A DNA stretch of 64,000 nt, from positions 1-64,000 of the forward strand of contig WTXD01000009.1 in assembly GCA_022496205.1 (NCBI GenBank), written 5' to 3'. The notes under the pieces were generated by a model. The model searched no databases. It was given only the letters and a program-made list of their open reading frames with translations, and was not told where the DNA came from. Of the stretch, positions 33,874 through 47,741 are shown piece by piece. Numbering within the stretch: the first letter of the stretch is position 1; the number at the start of each line of letters is the position of its first letter. The position numbers and the translations under genes were made by a program. This DNA is from Gloeopeniophorella convolvens. Lineage: Eukaryota > Basidiomycota > Agaricomycetes > Russulales.

Positions 33874-36033
33874 ATGGCCCTCGATGGCCCCGCCCTCGCC
33901 CTTTCAGACATCATGCACGGCATCGCGCCCAGCCCTACCGCGTCTACTCCCCAGGACGATGACATGGACGAAAGCCCCCAGCCGGACAGTGCGACCCCGG
34001 AGCCACTTGACAGTACCCAGATAGACCTTATGCGCAAGAGGGTTTTGGAACTCGTCGTATCTGGCTTTTCGAAAACGGGCGCTTCTTCGCATGAAAAGGA
34101 GCTCCTTGATATGGCGCGTCACTCTCTGTCTCACCCTTCGCGAAGGTTTGCACTAATTGGTGCACTGTAGGTCGTCCGGCTCACCTCTGCTCATTCCCCA
34201 GATGTTTCTCAGCTGTACACTCAGGCCGAAACTATCCAAAAGCTTTGTCAACAGCGTGATTTCATAATTAGGGAGCTTGAAGAAGAGCGTGCCCGTTGGG
34301 AAGCGGAGCGACTTGGCTTCGATCGTGTAACAGAAGCGCTCATTGCTCGACGCAGTCGTGGCGGGGAATCCACTTACCGGGAAGAGGCACGTGTCACTAT
34401 TACCGTCCGTATGTGCGGTCATGATACTGACTGAAATTTTTAGGAGCTAGAGCGTCAAGTAGCTACGCTGGACGCCGACAATAAGGCTCTCCGCCAGAAG
34501 GTACCGAACTGTTTACCGTGACTGTCGCATCACTGAACGCATCCATTACAGCTCTCCGAATACCACGTAAGGGTTCAAACCGTGGAGGCAGAGCTCGCCC
34601 AGCTACGGCCTGTGCTCCTCATGCAGCCATATGCACTCACACACAGCTTCCCACCCTCACACGACTATCATGCACATGCGACTAATCACAAGCCCGAGGT
34701 CATCAAACGTCCCAAGCGGAGGAAGCAGGGGGATGGTGATCAAGATGCCACCGAGGAGGAGCCCGACAACGTTGCAGCTGCCTCCAATACACCTCGAGCT
34801 AGGCCGAGGGGTGATTACTACCGGCGCCGTGATGCAGACCAGTTCATGGACAACCCGAGACACAAGAGGCGTACTCAAAAAAAGGGCAGTAGCGCCCTTG
34901 CCGACGCACGCGCCGAGCACGTGCTCCTCGCTGCTCGAAAAGTCGGGAGAGAGCGTGCTGCGGTTTTGGCAGGCAGCGCACCCGGGGCCAGCCGTGACAA
35001 GGAGGAGACCAAGCATGACCATGAACAGACCGACGTTGCGCCCAAAACTCCTCGCAAGAATCAAACTCTAGGCGTTGGTAATGGGTCCAGCACCAGCGTC
35101 ATCTATCTGAAAAGTCCTATCCCTGCTACAGCCGACACTGCCGCAGCGGAGCACGTTTCTTCCGACTTCTCCCCCGTCCAAACCCCTTCCGCAACTAGAA
35201 GGTCAGCCCGACACCTACCCACTCAAGAGAGACCCACGCGTGTCAATCCTTTGACTCCATTGGATTCGTTACTCACTGCCGCATCCACCATCTCAATGAT
35301 TGAGGAGAAGGATGAAGAAGATGGCGAAGACACTCACGGGGAGTCGGGAACTATCGCCGGCCTCACTCCCAGGGCCTCCGCAAGACGGTCGTCAGCCGAC
35401 AGCCAAGCGCCAGCCAAGCGCCGACGCGTTGGGGGCAGTAGGCCTGTAACCCGCTCTGTTGCTCCCTCTGCGTCAGGACTAGAAAGCAACGGCCCTTCTG
35501 AAGGAGCAGCAAGAATGCGATCCGCACTGGATGTCCTAGCAGATCAAGCAGCTGTTTTTAGCTCCCAAGGTCATGACAGCGCTTCGGCCAAGGACAGGAT
35601 TAAAGGGAAAGGGAAGGCTAAAGCCTCGTACGCGAGCGGCGTAGGTGCACAACCGGAAGAGCAAGTAGTGGAATCCTCCATCGCCAGCGAACCCGCCCGA
35701 ATAAAGCACTACCAGCGAGATCGGACGCTACATCACAAGGATCAAGCCGTCGACGGTGGTACCAACCCTACCCCACCCACCCTTATTCATACCCAGTCAA
35801 CACAGACTGCTGTATTATCCCGCAACCCCGAGTCTTCCTCGGCGAACGAGGCTCAGCGATTGCCTTCCTCATCGATCAAGACAGCGTCACGATTCACCGC
35901 GCCAATATACGCGCAATTGGCCTCTACTGATCTTGCGCACCACTCAGAACCCACACCGTCTCATGACAAGCAGAACACCATTCCTGCAGATTCTCCGCGG
36001 ACAGTCGGCTCCATGACTAATGGAGCAACCTGA
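33874..36033 (+). CDS. Coiled-coil, mostly disordered protein of unknown function
   Basis: Exon 1 begins MALDGPALALSDIMHGIAPS and includes STQIDLMRKRVLELVVSGFS. After an intron (donor GTGCAC) comes VSQLYTQAETIQKLCQQRDF and IIRELEEERARWEAERLGFD, a clear coiled coil, continued in ELERQVATLDADNKALRQK and LSEYHVRVQTVEAELAQLRP. The remaining ~480 residues are low complexity with several basic clusters (KRPKRRKQ, HKRRTQKK, AKRRRVGG) suggesting nuclear localisation, and many Ser/Pro/Thr sites. No enzyme domain was seen. Dimeric nuclear scaffold is a guess. The start at 33874 is the first ATG in frame. Confidence 0.7.
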
Positions 36034-36262
36034 CTGGTGTACTTACCCCACGTTTACACGCAGTGCTGTATCTCTGTACGATCTAGACTCTTTATTTCAC
36101 ATATATATTCTGCTGGAGGCGTCGGCAATACCGGGTCTACGAAGTGCTCTATTCTGTAGGCGCTCATGGACAACAGCTTTTGTCTTTTGCTCAAGGCCGC
36201 GAGCGTCGAACTATCATTTTGACTTATTCTAAGCGCTCATTCCTTGTTCTCTGGCAGCTCTT

Positions 36263-38179
36263 AATGCAAGCTTCTGGCAACATGGCAACCCCAACACGAC
36301 CTCCATACTCCTAGACGATTGCCTCCTGTTTGGGCTGCTCACCACCTCCCTAAACGCATTCTTTGCTCCCCTGAAAATGTATGATGCTGTCTCGCGCTCG
36401 TTTCCACCTTCATCTGACCTTGTCGCAGGAAGCGTAACACCATACCCGACCAGTGGCGACAGCACATTCACGTGAATGGGACTCTCTACTACAGTCTTGA
36501 AGCCGGACTTCGCGACGAGCTCCCATTCCGAGTTGTGACCACTGAGGATGTCACTAACGAAAGCATTCGCAAAGACATCGAGGACTACAGTTACGACTTC
36601 TGCGAGTCGCTAGAGGAAGCTGACATCGAGGAGATACCAGACGATCTGGAACTCGTGATGAACTTTGCCGACCCCGTCACCCGAATTCCAGTTGGAAGCT
36701 TCATGTCGCGCCAGCAGGAGCTCAGGATCGCATGGTGCTCGAGGGATACCTGGGCCCGTTCTGGTATATTGGCTCAGTTAGGCGATCCCGATACCAGCTC
36801 GACGAGCTCAGGAGTACAGCTTGTCGTGGACTCAAAGCTATCCTTCTGGCTAGGCTCAGAGGAGTATACCACGCACTATACGCAGTCATACCCGGTAACC
36901 GAAGCTGCGTTCCTCACTGCTCTGGCCCATAGCGCTGTAGGTATGGTAACTTCCTAATCCATCATCGATATCGAGTTGATGAAAGGGAACAGAACATATC
37001 TCTGGAAAGGGAGGTGCCCTTGGGAGATTCAACTATGGTGAATGCCGACGCATCATTGAGGTCTTTCAAGAACTGAAAGGTGAGGAGATTGCCCTCGTGT
37101 CTGCGACTCGGCCATGATATCTTTTCAGCCTGCTCCAGGGAGCCGGATTGCGAGAAAGCCGCAAACGCAGCTATTCTGTGGCACATATCGAGGGTTATGT
37201 ACGAGATTGAAGTGCATCGCCGCATACGTCGAGAGAAAGCGAGCAAGACACGAACGAACCCATTCGGCCAACCGTCGAGAGTCGTCGAAAGTGTTCTTTG
37301 CTGCGTGTTGTTGGGCTCACATTACGTCTATCGGAATCGGTTGGAACGGGCACATCCTCTGGCTCATGCATCACTCCTGGACTTCCGCGCCTTCGTACAA
37401 TCGATACTCCTCGAGTGGTCTGGTAGGTGGATTCACAACGGATTCCAATATCATACTTATCTTTCTCTTGCAGATGCGAACTTACTGGTATGTGAGCGGA
37501 TTCGTTCATCGCTTTTCCCCCTTAACATCGCGGTTTCATGCAAGGCGACTGTGTTCGTAGCGTAAGCGGCCAGCTGTTGCCACGTACAGGAGTGAGGCTC
37601 ATCTCCCTTATCAGAGCGAATATCGGCTTCCTGCAGATGCTTCCTGTGCGCCCCTGAACCTCTGTTATGGCACACACAGACTCTGATAGCTATGCAGGGA
37701 ATCACAGCATTCCAGCGCACAGCGTGCCTAGCATCCACGCTGTTGTCATTGCTCGGAATCGTGACCGGCCTTCACCACACTTGGGGACATCGAATCAGGG
37801 CAAACGCCGACTACGAAGACGAAGTGAGCATCCTACCCTCCAGATGAAACAGGTTCTATACCCATCTGAGATGGTTGTCGTTCTTTAGCACAACTATTTC
37901 TGCAACGCAGACGGTTGGACCTATTCGAGCACAACGCTTCTAGCAGCTGTCCTCGCCATTCCTATCGCCTCTCTTCTTTGGGCCGTCTTGTGCTTCATAG
38001 TGGCCATGTCGGCCTATTGCCTGCAAAACGTGGGCATTGACAATCGGGTGCTGCTAGGGGTGGAGTTGGGAATCTTCGCACTCATAGCTCTGTTAGTGGT
38101 ATCGTATTTTTCCTTACCATGGAAGGGTTGCAGCGTGTCTTTCAGCCGACTGCTGTACAACAAAAACCATGTAGCATGA
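36263..38179 (+). CDS. Multi-pass membrane protein family of mushrooms, unknown function
   Basis: The N-terminal cytosolic part resembles a WW-like fold: RNTIPDQWRQHIHVNGTLYY, then DIEDYSYDFCESLEEADIEE and EIPDDLELVMNF. It continues with SEEYTTHYTQSYPVTEAAFL and, after a 49-bp intron, GTEHISGKGGALGRFNYGEC and RRIIEVFQELK. Next comes HISRVMYEIEVHRRIRREKA, then SVLCCVLLGSHYVYRNRLER. Hydrophobic segments follow: ITAFQRTACLASTLLSLLGI and VTGLHHTWGHRI, then LLAAVLAIPIASLLWAVLCF and GVELGIFALIALLVVSYFS. The domain order matches a fungal family I have seen only as hypothetical. The 5' end is unresolved; the region from about 36263 (RLPPVWAAHHLPKR) seems to be a preceding exon. Frames that at first look broken at 36936-37090 are repaired by ordinary introns. 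Confidence 0.7.
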
Positions 38180-38381
38180 AAGATATTCTGTAATATTGAG
38201 TAGCGCCTGGCGTGCCCGGCATGGTGGGGATCTGTGGGGATTCGGATACTAGTAGTTCGGAGGAACTCCGTGAAAGTACTCAAACAACACCAAATACGTC
38301 GCTACCGCTCGTCGCCGAACGCGCTCGTCCGCACAGCACACAAGTTGCTAGCACGGCCAGAGTATCCTGCAAACTACCAGC

Positions 38382-38812
38382 ATGCCTGTTCCATGGGAGG
38401 CTCTCATTCCTTTTGGTAACCGTTTGCGCTTTCCGCGGCTCGAGGACGTTCGCTGAAACGCCACCACTATCCAGGCCTGGTCACGGCCATGTTCGGCGCC
38501 GCTGGAACGCTCTTGAACGTTTCGAAGCGGGCACAAAACCAGGGCAAGGTCGGACGAATGGTTTATCGCTATATGCACCTTGCTGACCCTTGTGCATTCC
38601 CCCAGCCTCCGAGATATCATGTTGATTCTTGGGAGGAGATGATGATGGACAGGGACCGGAGGCTTACCGGGCACGCACGGAAACAGACGGTACGTGCATC
38701 CACTACTCCCTCCCTTCTAGCTCTAACCTCCTTGACTCTGCTACAGTCTAACCCTGTTGCACCAGAGGGTTTCGAGACGAGTAGCGTCTGGTACACAGAA
38801 AGAAGACAATAG
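38382..38812 (+). CDS. Complex I subunit NDUFA1 (MWFE) homologue
   Basis: Small single-span subunit of the membrane arm of NADH:ubiquinone oxidoreductase, inner mitochondrial membrane. Four exons: 38382-38415, 38475-38548, 38605-38689 and 38747-38812. They read MPVPWEALIPFGLVTAMFGA, then AGTLLNVSKRAQNQGK, PPRYHVDSWEEMMMDRDRRL, TGHARKQT and SNPVAPEGFETSSVWYTERR. The hydrophobic N-terminal helix, the W..MMMDRDRRLTG motif and the short charged tail are diagnostic of the fungal form. About 85 residues, normal. The gene is tail to tail with the lipoate ligase gene, only 50 bp between stops, and close to two other complex I genes. Confidence 0.9.
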
Positions 38813-38862
38813 AGTCTAGATATTCTCGTAACATGCTCTCTCTACGCTACGCAACTCCGAGC

Positions 38863-40329
38863 TCAGTTGCTCATCTCGTCTGTCAACCATTGCCGCACTT
38901 CATGCGCACTTTCAGAGCTGCCCTGTTCCAGCTGGTTGTTGAGGAAGCCGTACTTTTGGCCTTCCAATCCCTTACCGAGCGCCTCGAGTTCCCCCGAGTC
39001 CGATGCACCTTCAGCAGTCACCGAGCACGATAGGATAACCCCATGCCTTGAGCGTATATTTGCCGTCTGTGAGCTCTGTCGGACCAAGAAGACAGCCACT
39101 TCACAGGTTCGACTTACCACGTTGCCCCATCCGAAAGCCCGGCTGAGCGAGTATGTAAACTCTGGCGTTTGCCCGAAGGCCCAATCCCAGCTCTGAGGAC
39201 CGTTCACTGGGTGTGCTCGCATGTTGAATGACAAGGTGCTTACAGGGAGTTCGGCAGCACCTTTCCGGATGTACGGTATATTCCCACCGTGTTCCTCATC
39301 CACATATTGCACCTATGTCGAGAAGGGCAAGTCAGAGATGAGACTTGGGACATGGGCAACAGCGTACAGGCTCCTCTATGCTGTATTCTTCACGGAATGC
39401 TTGGACCATGGCCCTCACGAAGGCCTCATGAGATACCAGCGGGTTGAATTCCTGCAGATTCTTCACGGGTGAACGAACGGAGGCGACGCCCCTAGTCACT
39501 AAAGTCTCCTGCGAGTTATATGAGCTATACAACGACCGTACCGGCGTGCAAAGAAAAATAAGGCGAACCTTTGAAACGTGTAGCACATCACCCAGTGTAT
39601 TGAGCCGTGACGAGATGAGCATGGTCCCATGGTGGTACGCTCGGTCCTTTACGATCTTGTACGCAGAGCCAGACACGTAGATATCGGAAAATTTTGTTCA
39701 TTACGCGTGCGTGGAGGTTACGAGAAACTCATCTTGTAAGGCCCTACGCAGACATCGTTACGGTCATTCACGTGTGCATCGATGTCGAGCGAGCGCACGG
39801 CACGCAATACGACTTGTGCGGTAATATGCCTGTCGAACGAAGACCGCGGGAGGTGGATGGAAAAGTTCGTATTCCCAATGTCCTACCAATACTGTCAGGG
39901 TCTGCATGGCGGGCGCAGGGGTCCATAACGCACATGGTAGACGGTCCCCCCGCCGCTGCGCCGGCGAATGAAAGGGATGTTGGCACGACGAAGCGCGGGG
40001 AAATTCACTTCCTTCCAAGGGTTCTGGTTGCGGCCTATAACGACGCATGGTTTGTCACGATAAATGAGCAAGAGGGGCTCTCGGACAGCCTTCTCTTTGA
40101 AGAGCCTGCAGCGGGTTCAGACATGCACTATGAGCGGAAGAACACGCACGCACCAGTCCTCGAAGGTGAGATTAAAGTATGGGTTGCTCGACTGGGAGAC
40201 ATAGATGCTGTGTTTTGCGTCTAGCAGGTGTGGTTGAGAGGTGCAGAAATGACGGGGCCCCAATCTGAGCAGACGCGTCGAAGCGGGAATCATCGAGCGA
40301 CCACGCGCCTCGGAACAACTCGCGGGCAT
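38863..40329 (-). CDS. AIM22: Lipoate-protein ligase A homologue (Aim22/Lip3 type)
   Basis: Transfers or ligates lipoyl groups onto E2 and H proteins in mitochondria. An Arg/Ser-rich N-terminus (MPASCSEARGRSMIPASTRL with LRLGPRHF) looks like a presequence. The core follows: HSIYVSQSSNPYFNLTFEDW, the substrate loop IPFIRRRSGGGTVYH, SAYKIVKDRAYHHGTMLISS and RLNTLGDVLHVSK. NLQEFNPLVSHEAFVRAMVQ and the C-terminal accessory domain (SWDWAFGQTPEFTYSLSRAF, SCSVTAEGASDSGELEALGK) complete it. At least six introns. The RRSGGG signature is intact. An alternative start is the second ATG at 40293. Could be a lipoyltransferase rather than a full ATP-using ligase; the sequence alone does not settle this. Confidence 0.88.
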
Positions 40330-40635
40330 GGCGCTCAGTTCCACAATGTTCTCTTTCGCCCTCTGCTCCGCTACGTGGATTTCACTTTCAGACAACCGAA
40401 CACCCCTTATGTGTACTAGTAGACCCTCACGACAGCAGCTCCATATGCCTCCGAATCCGCCGATGGTCGGTCGCTGGGGAAGCACGGTGACAAGTACTGA
40501 AGCGCAGTTTATTCGTCTAACGTCTCCCAAACATAATGATAGGGCCTGCTAGCCGCCTAGGTTGCGCTGTGTAAGTATGTCACATGCAGTCGTCGGCCAT
40601 AAGACGCGCAATGTAACAGGAAAGGTGCTCTGCGC

Positions 40636-41399
40636 TTATTTCTGCATGCGGCCATACAGAGGCTTCTCAACTTCATGTATGGGAGTCTGGCCTTCCGGAA
40701 TCCCTGGAATGGTTTTGACGAGGCCCTGTTATCAAGTCGCTGAATAAAAAAAGTTGTGTGCATGGCAAGCGTGACACGAACCAGCTTCTCAAACATGCAC
40801 TTGTTCAGCACGCGCTCAGGTTTTCTACAGGGAGCATATTCCTGTGCAACAACACTGCGTCAACGGCGTGGGGGTCGAAGAAGTACGATTGTGAATGACT
40901 TACCTGGTTATTGGTTTCCAAGCAGCTCCAGTGCGCCTCGAACTGCTTGAGACAGTTCTCGCGCATCTTGGTAATGCTAGAGAGAGAGATAAGGAAATAC
41001 GAAAGTAAAGATCCGACCTGTAAGAGTGTGCTTAGAGTATATGCAACGGAGCGACGTACAGGTCAGTAGCGCATCGCGTTACCCGCCGGCCTTCCTTCAA
41101 GCAGTGAGCGGGGTCCCGGTTCTCAGCCTTGCAGAGCATAAAATCTTCTGGGAGATGCATGCGAGGTCAGACTCCATTCCAAATATGATGCTGCGCGGCC
41201 ACACTCCCAAACAGAGAGTTGGTCCTGCCAGGTAACACGCACCATTGAACTCTTTGCAATACGCGCCAATGAAGAACGCGGCGCTCTTCAACGGTGCGCT
41301 GGTCGCACCAAGTTCATTGACCTTCGGAATAGAGGCGGGAAGAGGTGTAGGTTCATGGAAAGGGTGGGACGAAGACTCTCCTGGGTGGAAGGAGTTCAT
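40636..41399 (-). CDS. Complex I subunit NDUFA8 (PGIV) homologue, CHCH protein
   Basis: Intermembrane-space accessory subunit of complex I with Cys-x9-Cys pairs. The start, MNSFHPGESSSHPFHEPTPL, leads to VNELGATSAPLKSAAFFIGA and YCKEFN. Next are EDFMLCKAENRDPAHCLKEG and RRVTRCATDL, then ITKMRENCLKQFEAHWSCLE, EYAPCRKPERVLNKCMFEKL and GLVKTIPGIPEGQTPIHEVE, ending YGRMQK. Introns near 41230, 41060, 40900 and 40750 are GT-AG. Cys spacing C-x9-C is seen in FMLCKAENRDPAHC, ENCLKQFEAHWSC and PCRKPERVLNKC. Length about 165-170 residues fits the family. It is divergent from a ubiquitin-like gene across a 212 bp promoter. Confidence 0.92.
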
Positions 41400-41611
41400 C
41401 GTCGTCGGTGTTGTACAACGCGCGCTTCAAGGCGCTTCGCCTTTCCCGCTCCGGCCCCGGCCCCCGGGCGGCCCCGGAACGGCCGAACCTTTCTATTTCC
41501 GGGCGAATCCGGTCGTCGCTCTCCGGCGCCACAACCGCGACGAGTCGACGCAGTGGACTCCGAGTCGACGCGTCCGCCGCGGTGATCTCTCAGACCGTCA
41601 CAGTAGTGCAC

Positions 41612-42189
41612 ATGGTACGTTCGCGCGCGATGCTCGTGCTCTAAGGACTAACGTTGATTTTCCAGCCTCCACGATCGCAGCCCAAAACATTCCAGGTCCT
41701 TGTGAAAACACATAAATTGACTGTCTTTCTCGCCTTGCCCAATGATACGCCCATCTCGAGCGTGAAAGAGCAAGTCTTGTCCGCTTTCTCAGATGACGTG
41801 TTCAAGAACGTCAGGGGTGTACCCCCAATCGTCAACCTCGGAGACTTTGTACTTTCGCGAGAAGTCAAACAAAAGAGTTCAGACTCTACTTCCTATGAAG
41901 TTCTAGAGGACGACCAGCTCTTGAGGGATGTCACGGCTAATTGGGCTATCCTCTATATACAATTCAGGGACGAATACGGTGAGCGCCTTCCTACCTCCTT
42001 CCATACGCTGCTCATAGTGTCGTTCTCTCAGGGGAGATTCAGCCCGTCCAAGTTACCATTCCTTCAATAACTGAAGATGACGATGATATGCCTGTTTCAC
42101 CAAGCGCTGGTCTCGATTCAGGGATGGACGTAGATGAAACTCCGGAAGAGAGTAGCGTCAGGAAGGGAAAGCGGAAGGCAGTCGACTGA
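41612..42189 (+). CDS. Small ubiquitin-like-fold protein of unknown function
   Basis: The best model starts with an exon containing only the ATG (41612-41614), followed at once by the donor GTACGT. Intron 41615-41665; exon 2 41666-41978; intron 41979-42031; exon 3 to TGA at 42187-42189. The protein reads MPPRSQPKTFQVLVKTHKLT, VFLALPNDTPISSVKEQVLS and AFSDDVFKNVRGVPPIVNLG, a beta-beta-alpha pattern like ubiquitin. YEVLEDDQLLRDVTANWAIL follows, then an acidic tail (ITEDDDDMPVSPSAG, DVDETPEESS) ending KGKRKAVD. No C-terminal Gly-Gly is present, so it is not a modifier of the usual type. An upstream frame (from 41408) could give a longer N-terminus, but its GC-rich composition looks like leader DNA. 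Confidence 0.65.
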
Positions 42190-42496
42190 CCGAGTGACTA
42201 CTCTGCCAAAGAGGAGCGATGTCCGACCTTTGGCACTACCCGGACAGTGAACCACGTTAGGGATGCCGATTGTCGGTTTCGCCGCCTCGCACCCGAGTCA
42301 GATGCCGCCTCGGGTCGAGATGCCCTGCAAGACAGCAGGTGCACGTTTATTGGCGTGTAAGATAAAATGCAGCGCAAAGTGTACATGTATTCCCGGCTAG
42401 TGATGAATGAGAGTTCAATCACACATGTAGGGAGCAGTGTCAGGCATTGCAATTGCGTTCAGCTTTTGGAGAAGCGCCGGCGAGTCACGAAAATTC
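42190..42496. other. Intergenic between convergent genes
   Basis: 307 bp between the ubiquitin-like gene and NDUFAF3 stops. Nothing else seen. Confidence 0.5.
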
Positions 42497-43142
42497 TCAA
42501 ACCGAATTAGCCGGAAGTGATCTCTTCCATGAGCGCTGCTTTAGTGGGAGCAGGGCGGCCGCTACCCTGCGCCCCTCTTCTGCCAGCAGGTTATAGGTTG
42601 TGCAGGCATTCCACTAACAGGGCCTCGGGCATCAGCTACAAAAGTGCACGAAGTAGGGCCATGACATTCACCGAGTCCATGACGTCGACTTGGATACCCA
42701 GCTTGTTTAGGTGCTGCCGCAGGGCGGATGGAAGGGGGCTCACTGACTTCCCTGTACCAATCAGCAAGATTTCTGGCAAGCGGGGGGCGAGCACATTCAT
42801 GAGATTTTGCGAACCAACAGAAGGAAGATACACACCAGGCTTGGGGACGACGATTTCGAAGACCCCAAATTTGCTTTCATCCCAGTCTTTCCAAAGAGTC
42901 TGAGGGACCTCCCATAGCAGCACTTCGCCCTCAAGAAATATGCAAGCAGAAGGGAAGAGCCTCCCATCTTGCAGCAACAGACCTGCGTCCGAGAGGGACT
43001 TGACCTGAACAGGCGGAGGGATTTCACCAGCGAGGATATTAGTCAAATGAGACCATTTTTGGTTTCGAAGTGCCCCAGATGTATGTAGTGTTCTAGAGAG
43101 GATGCGTGTGCGGAGGAGTGGGGCGATGGCTGTTCTGAGCAT
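42497..43142 (-). CDS. Complex I assembly factor NDUFAF3 homologue (Mth938/DUF498)
   Basis: Mitochondrial assembly factor that acts with NDUFAF4 on early complex I intermediates. Presequence MLRTAIAPLLRTRILSRTLH with SGALRNQKW. DUF498 core: NILAGEIPPPVQVKSLSDAG, LLLQDGRLFPSACIFLEGEV, FGVFEIVVPKPGVYLPSVGS, RLPEILLIGTGKSVSPLPSA and LRQHLNKLGIQVDVMDS. A 58-bp intron (donor GTGAAT) joins WNACTTYNLLAEEGRRVAAA and LLPLKQRSW. Without that intron the frame ends early, so the intron decides the C-terminus. Length about 195 residues is typical. Divergent from SWC4 with 162 bp between ATGs. Confidence 0.92.
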
Positions 43143-43304
43143 TGCAACAACGGCCCCTGCGCGCGGTGGACTCGGAGAGACAGAGAGACACAGCCTAGGA
43201 TGTCACCGAGGCGCGCGGGCGGCCCGGCGATGGAGGCACGGACCGAACGCACTTTGTTTTCAGCGTGTGGCGCGCTTTAGCACATAGCGTTAAGCAGAAC
43301 CACC

Positions 43305-45141
43305 ATGGCCGGTGCATCTGCTGCCGATGTTCGCAGCATCCTCTCCCTACCCAGCTCCTCGACGCCCACACCTGCTCAACAGAAGAAGACAGTGCCGCTG
43401 GCAAGGAAGCCTTCCGGAATTTCAAGAGAGCTCTACTCTCTCATCGGCCCTTCTGCGCCAACATTAGTGGCACAGGTCGCTAAACCGCGTCTCAAACAGA
43501 AGCCTAATCTTGGCGGTGGTGGAAGTACAAAGTGGTGCGTTACGATCCGCATATTTCTGGAGGGAGATACATGATTCGCTCAGGGCATGGAGATCTTTCA
43601 AGAACCCCGCGCGGACAGACGGATTGGAACTTGGCCATTGGGTTAAGGCGAATACAGATCCTGACGCTGGTATGACTTGCTCCGCCCGCAACGCTAAGCC
43701 TCATGCAGCTCTGCTAGAATATCCTTTTGCAAAGTACAATGCCAAGTCAACCGACTATACCTACTCTCAGGACGAATACACCAGACTCCTAGAAGGTCAA
43801 ACCTTCAAGAGTTGCTCAGCAATGTTCACTCACTCCCCTACCAGATCCGGAATGGTCCAAAGAAGAGACGGACTATCTTTTTAATCTCGTCCAAGAGTAC
43901 GATTCGCGGTTCTACATTGTCACAGACCGCTACGAGTTCCCTGGAGGTCCGCCACGTTCGATGGAGGTGAGTGGGTTGAGGTGTAGTTTCTAACATGCTC
44001 AAGCATTGCCACAGGACTTGAAGGATCGTTACTACAGCGTGTGTCGCAAACTCATCAGGAACCGGCCGTGGGCAGGCGATGAAGCCAGCAAGTCACAGCT
44101 AATCTCAAGTTTCCAATTTGACAAAGGTGCGCGACCTCGGTCTATCTCACCGCGGTCTGCTGAAGTGAGTCGCTATATAGAGCGCGAGGTCATGAGAAAG
44201 AGGTACCTCGCCAGCCTCGAAAACCGGACAGCCGAGCAGCTCGCGGAGGAGGATGCCCTATACGTTGAGCTGAAGCGGCTGGAGCAGAATGAGAGGCGTT
44301 TCAAACAGGATCGTGATCGACTGCTGCGAACGTTGCTTGGCGTAGAGTCTGGGCTACCTGACCTACCAGTTGACGAGGACGGACCCTTGGGTGACCCCAA
44401 GAAGAAGAAAAGGGCCGGACCCAGCGAACTCGATAGCCCAGCCACACCATCCAGCTCGCTGTTCACACCCGCTCCGCCCAAGCGTGCACAGTCGGCCAAG
44501 TCAGCTGCATATGGTACGTGGTGGCGCACCTTTGTAGCTACGGTTCTGATGGGCTGCTGCAGATGCGTTACACTGCATACAGCGCATCGATATCGCAGCA
44601 CCTGCTGGCACCACGACCAAGAGTACCCACCAAACAGCCCACCTCCGTTCATTCCGCCTTGGATACCCCAAGGCGGCTGTCGCAGCCAAGGTCACGCAGA
44701 TAGCTTCCGAATTGGGCATCACGCTGTCGCGACTTGTGATGCCCACACGGGACACGCTCGCGCAGCAGGAGTCGCTTCTGGAGGCCATCACCGCGCTCGT
44801 CGAGACAAAGAAAGTCGTCGACCGTGTGGATCAGGATATACGTACCGCGCGAATGCGGTTAGGGATGCGGGAGAGCGAGACGCCAGGCGAGACACCCATG
44901 GATGTGGATGAGGAAGCGCAGGCCCCAGATACACCCAATGAAGGGAGGGCGCAGAGCGTAGTCAGTGCACGCAGCGCGCGGAGCAGGAAGCAGGTGTGTT
45001 TCTGCACTGTGGCCATTCCTTGTTTGTACTGATCAAACCACGCTTTAGGCCAACGGTAGGCGATCGATGTCGGTCTCTTCGGTGGATACGTCGGCGACGT
45101 CGACCACACGAGCTGGCACCAAGAGGCAAAAGCTTGGATAA
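43305..45141 (+). CDS. SWC4: SWR1/NuA4 subunit Swc4 (DMAP1 homologue)
   Basis: Nuclear subunit of H2A.Z-depositing and histone-acetylating complexes. The start, MAGASAADVRSILSLPSSST, leads to KPSGISRELYSLIGPSAPTL and KPRLKQKPNLGGGGSTKW. After introns come AWRSFKNPARTDGLELGHWV, EYPFAKYNAKSTDYTYSQDE and the SANT-like part WSKEETDYLFNLVQEYDSRF, YIVTDRYEFPGGPPRSMEDL and KDRYYSVCRKLIRNRPWAGD. A coiled coil follows (YLASLENRTAEQLAEEDALY, VELKRLEQNERRFKQDRDRL). The C-terminal DMAP1 region is SFRLGYPKAAVAAKVTQIAS, ELGITLSRLVMPTRDTLAQQ. Tail acidic then basic (KRQKLG). Around seven exons. No defects seen. Confidence 0.93.
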
Positions 45142-45249
45142 CTGCATGTACTAGCATGTACTTCTTCGGACATCATTTCCATACGCCTGGGATGCGTTAC
45201 ATGCACCCTTTCTCCACTATCTCAGGTATAAAGGACGCACTTCGACTCG

Positions 45250-47741
<2,492 letters not shown>

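Noticed and set aside
34657..35064. Long minus-strand reading frame with hydrophobic stretches
   Set aside because: It mirrors the plus-strand coiled-coil/disordered gene, whose codons are clearly protein-like.
36936..37090. Apparent frameshifts in the WW-like membrane protein gene
   Set aside because: A 49-bp GT-AG intron (GTAGGT to GAAAG) and a following intron restore one continuous family-like protein.
39694..40224. 176-codon plus-strand frame
   Set aside because: It is antisense to the conserved RRSGGG region of the lipoate ligase.
41408..41644. Long GC-rich N-terminal extension of the ubiquitin-like gene
   Set aside because: Arg/Ser-rich sequence in a divergent promoter, open in all frames because of base composition; the ATG-only exon gives a better model.
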